NCBI GenBank assembly: GCA_038503035.1
Contig: JAVSML010000994.1
Coordinates: 31,201 to 95,200 of the forward strand
DNA: 64,000 nt
Origin: Crocodylus rhombifer
Taxonomy: Eukaryota; Chordata; Crocodylia; Crocodylidae
Reading direction: 5' to 3'
The notes under the pieces were generated by a model. It ran no database searches, was not told the DNA's origin, and worked only from the letters and a program-made list of their open reading frames with translations. Every line of letters begins with the position of its first letter. Position 1 is the stretch's first letter. The translations under genes were made by a program, and so were the position numbers. This document shows, one piece after another, positions 40,101-52,100 of this stretch.

Positions 40101-43100
40101 GTACAATACTCTAGTGGCACCTAGGCACGTATGTAATTTTAGAATTGTCTTTTGAATGTCTTTTCAAGCTCTTGATAGTTGAGGACAACATAAGCTTAAG
40201 CTGGCTCCTTTTTTTTCATTGAACTAAAGGCACAACATTTTCACACTCACCGTTTTTAAATATATGACTTGATTAAATTTAATTTTCTTCCTGGGATCCA
40301 GTTGCTGTGATCATGTATTATGGTGTATTCAAAATAGATAGGAATTGTTTATGATTTGGGGTAAGAGGAGAACAGGGGTGACTGGTGCCTCTTGAGTCAG
40401 GGTGGGGCAGGCCACAATCTGTGGGTGAGCCCAAAGCCCCATATCCACTCCTATACTTGTGTATAGTATTGTCTGAGGCTTAACTCCCCCCCCCAACAAG
40501 CCGCCAGCCTGCACGGCAAAAAAACTGTCCTGTCTTGAGTGTGCTGAGTCGGGGACCAATCTCAGGGGGCAAATGTCTACCAGTCACCTGTGGAGGAGGA
40601 GGAGCAAAATTTGTTTTGAAAGGTCTGCTCAAAAATACCAGCAGGCCTTTCCAAACAGGCCTTTCAAAGCTGATTCCAGCTCACTATAACTACTTGTGTA
40701 AATAAGTGGAACTGGATTGTGCATATAGTAGACTACTAGGCTCTCCTTTAAGAAGATAAGTGTAATCAGCTAAATAGATTTTAGTTTAATACATAACCAG
40801 TATCTATTTTATAACATTTCATCTCTTCCTCATGACTACAGCATAAGCATAGATGTATTCTGATGTGCTGTGCTCTCTGTGCTACTACAGCTGGACTACT
40901 ACGCATACACGAGCTAACTAGTTTAAACCAGCTAGGGTATCTCTACACTATTGCACTCATTTCTGTAACTGCAGTGTAGTCAAATCTTAGAAGAAAAAAA
41001 ATCTCAGTAGTTCCTTCATGAGCCTGTCTTTAGATTCCTCTGACCCAAAGTAGTACTTCTTGTGAACTTTTCCCTCCAAACAGCTAAGTACAGTCTGAGG
41101 TCTGCATAATTTTCTTACTTTCAGCGGTATAGTTCTCTCTATTAAATATGCAATTTTCAGTCACTGTGGCCAGATTTTACACTTGAGCATGCAGCACAAC
41201 ATCTGTTAAAGTCCAAGTGAGTTTTATGTACACAGATCTGAGAGAAGAAATCAGTGCATCATGAGAATCTGCAGGCAAGGGCTGTATGAAATGAAATGTA
41301 CATCTCTGACAAGTGCAATTTTTAAAATTTAGCCGGTGGGTACAGTAAACTTTAATTTGGGGATTTCACACAGCTGCTCTTAAGTGAACTTCCTGCAGCT
41401 CTGATTTTATTTTTTTTTTTTATAATATGGATAAACAGAAAAATCTTTTTAATACAGAATCTGTCTTTGAGGTGAACCCTCTTAATTTTCAGAGATTTAA
41501 AAAAAATAGATCTTACATTAATAGATAAAACTTTCTGAAGCAATTTCAAGGCTTGAGATCAGTTTCTTGGCAGTGTTCTCAATTCGAAAACTTGGTAAAC
41601 TTGTACTTATATTGTACATGAGCCATTTTAATCCATTTTAATACTCTATTCCACCAGAATTACTAAGAACTTCTGCCATCCCTGATTTCCCTGTTAATGG
41701 TGCTTCAGAGCTTTCTGACTTTTTGGCAAGAGATCTAAACCAGATTATTTAGGAAAATTTTAAAATACCTTCTAGGAGTCTGTTTTGGGTTTCGGGCTAA
41801 ATGACTAAATTCATGACCAGCAAAGATTCTTCAAGATTCAGATAGTAAAAATAGAAAAAGACAAAATCCAACCTGAAGCAGATAACAAAATAAATGTCTA
41901 ATTGGGATCATAATTCACATGACTTCACCTCTGTGTTCCTGCCCTACTACTTGGATGCTTTTCATTTCCTCTTAAGTTATTTTTGTAATTACAGTTAATG
42001 CCTGAATAGTTCAAAAATTTGGCAGCTAATCGGATTCCTTTGGCATAAAAATCCATTTTCTAAATTAACATGGCATTATGGAGCTAGCATGGTTCAGCTG
42101 TGGAAAATGCATAATTATTGGTAGGTCTGCTAACATGGCCTTTAATTAAGGCTATCCAGTATTTCCCATTATAAGACACTGTTTTCAGTTGTATACAGTC
42201 TTGCCAAGTTTGGGTTTTTTCTTTCTATGCTACAGTTCTATCTCAAGCTCATTTTGTTGCAACTTTCTAAAAAAATACAATTCACCTACTCATGAGATTG
42301 AAGATAAGAGAAAATATTCAGTCATTAAAAAAATTCCAATGACTTTTTATTTTCTGAGAAGCTTTTGCTAAATACCTTGGAGCAGGAATTTGAAAAAACT
42401 GTGGGGAAATGGGAGTGTCCTTATCGGTTATACTGCATACTCAGTATTGGTGTCAGTTACATGTATCCAAGTGAAAACCTGCCAGTTTATTTGTGAGGAT
42501 TTCATGCAGTTGTGCAGTCGCAGGCTTTTGTAAAATATGTTTGTACATACTTGGTGGAGTCTCTGTGGCCCTCAGCAGCATAAATCCTTAAAGATTCCAT
42601 CTAAACCAAGCATGCTGTAGTGTGGAACTGAGCAGAGCTTTCCCTGAAGTTGCAGGTGTGGGCTTGTGCCAAGTATGGACTCATGCATTGACATGAGAGC
42701 AGGGTGCCTGTCTTTCCTGTGGTTTCAAGAAATAGTCTTTTGAATAAGAAGTTTGTAGGGGCAGAGCTAAAGAGCACAGGACAAAAGGGATCATATTTTC
42801 AGGGAACAGGCCGAAGTGCCAATTAGGGCAAACTCCTATGGATCTTGGAACAGCAGCAAAGATTTCTGATTTCCACCATTATTCCAGTGTAAGCAAATGC
42901 CTGTGTCAAATCCCTGGCAAGTTAGATTGCTGATCCACACTGAGGATAACAAACTGTTTTTGTTAGTTATTCCATTAACTCAATGGCAGAGGTCTTGGAC
43001 CTAAAGCAGTGGTTCTCAGCCTTTTAAGTCTCAAGACACCCCTTGATATATTCAAGGCAGCCATTGGAAAATGGCAGCTCTGATTTTTTGACTACGCAAA

Positions 43101-46100
43101 AATTAATAGACCAATTTTTCTGTTGCAAATTCATAAAGACCATAACAGGTCAAAAGATTTTTAACAGTATGTATTCCTATTTAAAATCTCTAGCTGCATC
43201 CAGATGACCGCAGCCATGCAGTACTGTGGCACCACATGCTGCATGTTCAGCTGTTCTCCATGCTGCAAGAGAGCACTGCAGGGGGGGCGGGGGGGGATTA
43301 GACCCTGAGAGATCCTGAAGGGAGGAAAAAAAGCAGAGTGGTGTACACGGGGCAGCATGCGCCACCCAGAACAGGAGCCTGACTGGCTGGAGACACGCTC
43401 CAACTGTCAGCCAGGCTCTGAGTGGCAGGATTCCCAATGCTGATGCCCTGGGAGCTGATGCCACATGACAGGTGTTCCCTGGGGACAACCAGCAGCAGCA
43501 CAAGGTCTGTCTCTGCTAGTTGTCCCGAGGGAACCAAACGTCCATGCTCTTTTGGACTCGGCCTCTGGGTTTATCTTCTGAATCAGGTTTGCACACCCAA
43601 CAGTGCAAACATTGTGTGCCACCATGCAGCACCCCTGAAGTATGTTCTCAATGCCCCCTAACGGTCATGGTCCCAAAGATTCCAAACCTGCTGATTATTC
43701 ATAAATGGCAATGTTATGACCCAGGATGAAATTTATATTTATTTTCAGATGACTTTTAGAAAAAAGTGTATATGTACACACACTTCTGTGTCTATACACA
43801 CAAAGCTGTCAAAGATATCTTATTAAGATTGCAGTGTTAAGTTCTGAGAAATAGAGCTGTGTAAAGAATTTTTGAGGGTTTTTTTTTTGGTTGTGGAGTT
43901 TGCAACCAGTCCAAGAACAATTATGCTAAATCCAATTTTGGTCCAATGCAACTTTTTTCCCCCACCAAAACAAAAAAGAATAATATTTTGGGTTTGTAAA
44001 AAGTTTTTAAACTGATTTCAATTTTAATAAATAGATGTATTGACCTGTATAATAAAAACCCTTTATTTTGAATTTGTTGAAATGAAAGAGATGGCTGTTT
44101 AAAAACGAACAAAAAAATGTGTACCCTAATACCCTAGCTCCCTCTTCTCCCTCTGCCCCCCAATTTTCTTTCTTGGCTGGAACAATTTAATGGATTTCAC
44201 ACAGATTTACTAATTACTTTGATCTAAATATGCATGTTATAATACAGTCAATCAGTCAATATGTAATCACCAAACTTGTATTTTCTCGCATACAATATGC
44301 ACTCTTCCCCACCCCCAATTAGTTACCGGAACTGGATGCACATAATAAGCAAGGAACTATGGTAACAGCAATTTCTGCTGCTTAAACCTGTCGAGCACCT
44401 GTCGGTGCTGTACAGCAGGAGTGTCAAACTCATGTGGTCCCTCAGGCCAGATGCCTGGTACAGGGCTGGTTCATGGGCTGAGTGAACTGTGCATGGCAGG
44501 CCCCGTATGCTAGATGGGAACTCTGGAACCCCCTCTCTACCCCCTGTCAAATGTTGGATTCACACTCAGTGCTTGCTCCGGCTGATCTGGGAGTGTGCTG
44601 CATGTGCTGCCCAGGCAGACTATAGGATGAGTGTTGCATGTGGTGCCCATTCCAGCCAGTCTGGGACCCACTCTGCATGTGGTGCCCACATTGGAGTGGC
44701 CGGGGCCACCACATGCAGTACGAGTCCTGGACAGTCCAGAGTGGGTGTCACATGAGGCGCATGTTCTGGATCAAAGGCATCATGTGCAGTGCAGGTCCCA
44801 GGTCCTGTGTATGGATGGGGCCAGCCTGGCACTTGCCATGTGTCCTTTGAGTCAATTCTGGACCCAGGGGCAGTACCAGGAGCCAGATGATCGGGTTCCA
44901 TGGACCAGATCCAGCCCACAGGCTATATTTTTTTTTCTTTGACACTCCTGTTCTATGATGAGCAAAATAACAAGCTGGGTTTACTTGCTGCTGCTACTCA
45001 TAGTTTCATAGGTTCATAGTTAGTAGGGTCGGAAGGGACCTGAGCAGATCATCAAGTCCGGCCCCTGCCATGGCAGGAAAGAGTACTGGGGTCAAACAAC
45101 CCCAGCAAGGTGATTGTCAAGCCTTGTCTTAAAGACCCCCAGGGTAGGAGCCAGCACCACTTCGCTTAGAAGTTGGTTCCAGATCCTAGCTGCCCTGACA
45201 GTGAAGTAGTGCCCCCTGATGTCTAATCTGAATTTACCCTCTTCTAGCTCGTGACTGTTATTTCTAGTCGCTCCTGGTAGTGCTCAGGGGAACAGGGACT
45301 CTCCCAATGCCTGCTGGTCCCCTCTGACTAGTTTGTAACAGGCCACTAGATCCCCCCCATAGCCTTCTATTATGGAGGCTGAACAGGTTCAGGTCCCGTA
45401 GCCTGTCCTCATAGGGCCTGCCCTGCTGCCCCCGATCATGTTAGTGGCCCTCCTCTGCACCCTCTCCATGTTGCCCACATCCCTCCTGAAGTGTGGCACC
45501 CAGAACTGGATGCAATACTCCAGCTGTGGCCTGACCAGTGCTGCATAGAGGGGGAGGATCACCTCCTTGGACCTGCTTGAGATGCATCTATGGATGCATA
45601 ACAAGTTGTGGTTGGCATTTCTGACTGCATCCCCACACTGCCGGCCCATGTTCATCTTGGCATCAATGGTGACTCCAAGATCCTTTTCTGCCTCTGCACT
45701 GACAAGAAGGTTGTTCCCCAGCCTGTAGGTATGGTGCTGGTTCTTCCTCCCCAGATGCATCACCTTGCACTTGTCAGTGTTGAATCCCATCCTATTCTCA
45801 TCCACCCACCCGTGTAACCTGTCTAGGTCTGATTGTAGCCTATTCCTTCTTTCTAACGTGCCCACATCCCCCCACATCTTAGTGTCATCAGCAAATTTGA
45901 ACAGGGTGCTTTTTACCCCTCATCCAAGTCATTGATGAAGGTGTTGAACAGTGCAGGCCCGAGGACCGAGCCCTGGGGGACCCCACTGCTCACATCCCTC
46001 CAGGTCAAAAATGACCATCCACCACCACTCTCCAGGTGCAGCCCTCCAGCCGGTTGGTGACCCATTTGACTGTGTAGGTGTCAACACCACAGTCCCCCAG

Positions 46101-49100
46101 TTTGTTAATGAGAACAGGGTGAAAGAGTGTCGAAGGCCTTCAGAAAGTCCAGAAAGACTATGTCCCTGCATCTAAATAACTGCACTCAGTTATTTATTAT
46201 GAGGAAAGATCCCTTCCCTTGCCCCCTCCCCCGCTTCCTTCTGCCTTTCAAAAACACAGTGTATATCTTATTCAGGGGTGTATTGTATTTGAGCAGATGC
46301 AGTATTTTTCTTTGAGCCCCCTGCTTCATTTAGTTCATGGCAAGGCCCTGCTCTGAGGGTAATGGGTTCAGTCAGAGAATATTCCTCTTGGACTCTGTGC
46401 TTCAGAAGAACAGCAGTGAATGAGGCAAGGGAAGGGATTGCAGGAAGAGAGCAACAGGTTTAAGACTTCTTACGGATGCCTTGAAGAACTGGATTCTACA
46501 GCATGCCTTTGTGACCACCTGCGTATTCCTTTTCTATTAGGTGCTCAACTTAAAAACCTGACCTCGTTAATTTGGGATACCCAATTTGAGATCATCTCTC
46601 TGTACCTCTGCTCCCCCCCCTGTGAAATGAGGTTATATAATTCAAATACTTTATGGGGGTTTCATGAAAGTTTTTTTTTATTAGTTCATGAAGTGGTCGG
46701 AGTACTGTAGTGATGAGCACCATAGAAGAACCATCAAAGAAATGTGATGTCTCTTTAGCTGAAATTTTGAATAATGTGTAGTGAATAAGGCCCTGGGGCC
46801 ACATACTAAACATCAAGGAGTGAATAAATTGAGCACAGTCCATTCTCTCCAGTAAATATTTCTCATATTTACCTTGTGGGAAAATATAATATCATACAGA
46901 GAGGCCATATTAAGGTTAAAAAAGCCAACCTTAAATTGGCATTTCCTTATTTTTTAGTTTGATTTTTTTTAAAAACTTCTTTGCATCCTTTATTATAGTC
47001 TTGTAATATAGACTTGGTCTATATAATTTTGTAATGTACATTATAATAAAAAAGCCTACATCAGTAACATGCATGTCTAAATTGAATGGATTAAATGTTA
47101 AACTACTTGGAGGTTTTTTTTAATGGATCTTGTCAATTTTTTTAAAACAATTTGAGATTTATTTCTGTGCATATTTTCCTAAGGGATGGTCTCCTGCCTT
47201 CTGTAACCCTACATGTGATTTTTTTCCTCTACAAAAACCTGCACTGAGAAGATAAAGATTGTGGACTCAGAAAAAAAGTGCAGTTTACCAATAAATGTTC
47301 TGTTCCATTTCTGAACTTGAAAGTGTGTACAGCAAGGTTCTGCACTCTACTACCCTTCATATGAAAGAGGAAAGACTTGTGGCATTTTGTGGGGCACTGT
47401 TAGGAATGTGGAAAATTCTGCAGCTAACTAAATTCTGCACTTAACTAAAAAAACAAAACTGAATTTAATGGGCTTCAGGAGTCAGAGGTTCCAGTTTTCA
47501 ATTAGGCATCCAAATCCGTATTTTGGATTAACTAAGCACTCGGATAAATAACTGTAATCTTTAAAATTGGATGACAAAATCTATATTTTATCTTGAAGGA
47601 GTGTGGATTTTCTCTCATATATGATATAAAGCTAAAGAAAGATCCAAGTGAAATATTAAGGCTTTCTTTTGAATTTTTTATTCTGAAAAACATCACAAAT
47701 GCTATTTTATTCCATTGTTTTTCTTTTTGGAGTCTTATACATGCAATATGCTGCAATCAGAATACAGCTGAGTTTTGGTATATGCTGTCTCCCTGCAGCA
47801 AGATGTATTAGCAATAGGCAGGTAGTTTCTTCTTCTAGACTGTCTTCTGGTAAAAGGAAGATGCATCTTCTGAGCCTTATCACTCAGGACATAGACTGTC
47901 ATAAGTCATGATATTTGTAGTTTTCTTTAAAGAGCTATGTAAAACAGACACATGACAGAAAACACTGAAGTGTTGTAAATTAGCCGGAATTGTATCAAAT
48001 ATGACCCTTAATAAAACGGGCACCAAAATACTTTACTGTGAGGAGGAACCTTCCACTGCTTCCCTGTGAGAATGGACTCTAGAGAGAAAAATGGAATCAA
48101 ATGGTGACCAAGCATACCATGTTACATTTCTACCCTCCAGCTAAGTATGGTTAGTCTGCTGACATCCCACAGTGCTTTGCTTCCTACTATCCCGAAGTGG
48201 CCCTTCTGTGACTCGCTCAATTCCAGTGCTCTAGGGTCACAGGGCCTGTCCGGTATCTAACCTTACTTTTTTAAAACTAGGTGTTGAGAGACAGAGCAGT
48301 ATGTTTCCTGGACTGCCACCTCAGGAACTTGGTTTCTCGAGTGTGATGCACTCTCAAGTATGTGTTCACTTGCTACACTGCGCCATCTGCACGCAAGAAA
48401 ATGCCTGTGTCCCTGAAGCACTCCACTGAGTAGAAGCAAGTGGAAATCATAGACTTTTTCCCCTTTTGGGTGGGAAGAGAATGCCCTCAGGAAGACTACA
48501 TCATGGATGTATTAATATATCACAATGGATGTGGCAGCTCATGGCCACAAATAGGAATAGCATCAGTACTTGATCAAGGAGAAGGTCCTGAAGACATCAT
48601 ACAAGAAAGCGTGCGGTGCCAGCTGGGTTGGAGATGCATGGATGGCAACATACTTGCTATAAGGGGCTGTCACTCATACTGAACAGAGGTGCCTTCATTG
48701 AGTCCTCACTGATTTGAGTGAATCCAGAGCTATCCAGTGAGAGTGGTGATGTGTACCTGGAGGACCATGAGGAGACACTTGTCCTCCCAGGCGCAGTTCC
48801 AGCAGGGGCAGAAGGATACTGGGGAGTCTTGCCTCTTCCTGTCTAGGACTGCTGAAAAATATGTACCAGCCCTCAGGACAGGACAGCTTGGATGGCATCA
48901 GCATCCGGGAGGACCAGCTGACCACCATGCCAGCATATTGTCTATCCATCCCACCCTCATCATAACCAGCTGTCCTGCCATCATCCCACAACACCATCGT
49001 GCTGTTGTCCCACATGTTCCTTCTGCTACCCTCTCTCCTGACAGCCCTGGCCCTTACCACTTCCTTTCAGCACCTTAGGGCCAGTTGCTTGGAGGAAATG

Positions 49101-52100
49101 CTAAGGCATGATGGCTCAGAGGGAATGCCTGAATAGCTGGACACCAACCTGACTGGTGAGTACTTAGAATGTGGTGGCATCACTTGCTCCTCACCCTCCT
49201 CCCCAAACTGACTAGAACCACCAAGATCTGGGTTATGGATGACCAGTGTCAACTGCCGAGTCACTGAGAAGTGGTAGGGAAAAACTTTGGAAATGAGGAC
49301 TCCATAGCAGCTTCAAAAGAAGGCAGAAATAGCCCTAGGAATCTTGTAGGTTTGTTGTGGGGCAAGCACCTATCTAGCACCTCCATGCACAGATAACAGT
49401 ATCTGAGCACTCCCTGCCTGTCCCTTGTCCATAGCAACTATCCAAACTGAGGTCTCCCTCTGCCTGGTGTTGGGGATCACCCATACATGGTAGGAGACAT
49501 CTACCGTGCCTTTTATGCAGTGCTTCTTGCTCCTCTGCTTGTCCTACTCAGCCTTTGGCCTGCAGGACTGATCCGTCCTTTTCCCAACTGCTGTTACCTG
49601 TCAGCAAAATCCCATCCCCATCCACACACCCTCCCTGATGTTCCTTTTGCCAGCTTCTCCTTAATAGGCCCCCTCTCCCCTTCCCTAGGATCCTTCCTGT
49701 TCATTACATGACCCCATGTTCCAGGCTATAGGAATGAAAGGAAAACACCTTGATTTCAACCTGTCTCTGTATGACAAACGCAGCAAACTGCTGAAACCCT
49801 ACTGCACTTGTCTGTGGTAGCCATTCCTTTCCCTACTGCACTGACCATAGGAACACTTGTACATGTCTCTTACCAGCTGGCTGGTTCTCCTGGCCCTGCA
49901 GCCCAAGACCTCTGGAAAGTTTCAAAAAGTCCTCACAAAAAGAACTAAGAAAGGGGCAAAATAGATCTTTTAGATGAAATAATCGTTTGTATTTGCTTAT
50001 GCAGAGAAGCGTAAGCAAAGCATCTACTTTTTGAAGTGCTCACTTGAGGCCATAAATATCCTTACTGTTTCTCCTTCACTCCATCAGTCAGATTTCCCTG
50101 CAATACATCTTCTTCCAGAAATGTAAATTACAGAAGAAATCACAAACAACCAAATGAAAAGACCACCAGAGAAAGACCACCTCCTCCCCTCCCAGCTAGT
50201 TCCCACTGAGAGTTGTAGCCTGCTTCCAGGCAGTGCAGCAATGGACATGGGGGCATGGGTTTACAGTTCACAACTGGAAACAAGTGGCCTGTCCCTTTAG
50301 TCACAGAGTCCTTGGTACACCATTGAAAATCCTGGGGAAAGTTTGTAGGCTGTAGCTTGAGCAGGAATGCATCCAGGTAGGGCTGGATATCTCTAGGAGA
50401 TTCCCTGGCAGCAGCATGGAAGCTTTGTGTTGTATCTCTGATTCAAATGCTGTTATTTCCATGGGGTCTGTGATCAAAACTGTCCATAGATCAGCTAAGA
50501 CACTAAGCTTTGGTAGAGAGAACTTTTGTGGGGAAGGGGCTTGGCATTTTGGCCAGCAGTTGTCTGAAACCAGAAAACCATCCTTGGGAAAAACTGGTCA
50601 AAGGTAAATAGCCAGCCCTTTGGCTTTGAGCTTGTTTTTTTTGAATGAGTCAATAGAACACCATACTGTGACCCAAGCTTTTGGAGAGTACTTGCATTTG
50701 GTGTTGGGCAACCTTGCTCTGACGTTGAAAGGCAGACTCTCTGTCTCTCCAGAGTGTGAGGTAGAATCATCTGCAGCATTAGATAGGGTGCACAATTTTT
50801 GGCAGACTCCTTGTATATTTCCTTCTGTCTGATGCTGAAGCTATGGAGGAGAGTCCCACCAGCATAAATCAGAGGCTTGCAGGGTTAGGGAGAACACTAA
50901 GAACATCAGGCTTCAGAGGCCAACCTTGACCTTCCTCCTCCTTTCAAGGTCCTATCCCTATGCTAATTATAGGCAGAATTGTCTGAGTGAGGAGTGCCTT
51001 ACACAAGTTGATCCTCTGCCTGCAAGATCAATGAAGGCAGTCTATGTGGAATACTACAGACTGGTGTACTTACTATTGCAGGAGTCTGAAGAAAATGTAA
51101 ATAAGTTCCTGAGAAGGCATGCAAAATATGTGGGAATTTATAACTTACTATTAAGTCATGTATGTTTAATGACAACTCTTGTCTTTATTGTCATTGCAGG
51201 GTCCAAACCTGCAGCCATGACGGTCCAACAAGTGCTGGTAGAGGTTTGAAGGACACAAGCTGACACTGCAGCTTAGAGGGGAGCAAAGATGAAGAAAAGT
51301 GGGGGGGAAGCAAAAAGCAAAGACTTGGTAGCATCCCCAGAGAAGAGAACTATGGGATCAGAAGATTGGCATTTTTGGATGGAAAACCATAGCGACCATT
51401 GTGCTGACCTGGTTAGAAGCAGTGTTTCCTAGACCGCGTGTACTGTTTTGTTTCAGGCACAGCAAAATGCTGAAGCCACCACTGAGGAAGCTGGCCTGGA
51501 AAAGCAGACCATGGACATGCTGGTGCAGAGCCTACATACAGAGATGCATGTCAGTCTCTCATAGACACTTTCAACTAGCAGATAGAGAGCACTTAACCCA
51601 TTCTCCATTTTACCCACAATGGTTGGACCTATCCCTGCTGATCCATAGGCACTGGACTTTGTGCTCCATCCTCTGCACCAGCACTTTCCACCTGACTTCT
51701 AAATAACCCCTCCAGCTCCATGCCTTCCCCAATGGATAAACCTTTGTGCCTTAGACAGGGCCCCCTAGCCCTTGCACCCATGCCTTCTAATCCCACACCT
51801 CTACTCCATGCCCTTAATTACACATCCCCTACTGAGAAGAAGACCAAGCCTTTGTGTCCAAGTATGTTCTCTTCCCCTTCCCTCTCTCCCCATGCCTCTC
51901 TTTTATCCAACCCTTTCAAACAACCTAGCCAGCCACTATACTATGAGGCCCCAGCACCCCTACTCCAGCACTGGATGGAGATCCAGAATGCTGTCACCCC
52001 CAGAAGATTTGGACACACGGGGGCAAAAACAGAAGTCTTTGACCTTGTGGGGTTTTACATGTTTCATCACAGAGGAAAATTGTGGTGTGGGACTAATCCC

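Noticed and set aside
48440..49080. 80-aa and 113-aa plus frames and a 121-aa minus frame, considered as the Myb-like Harbinger gene
   Set aside because: No SANT/Myb tryptophan pattern could be seen, so no function is assigned.
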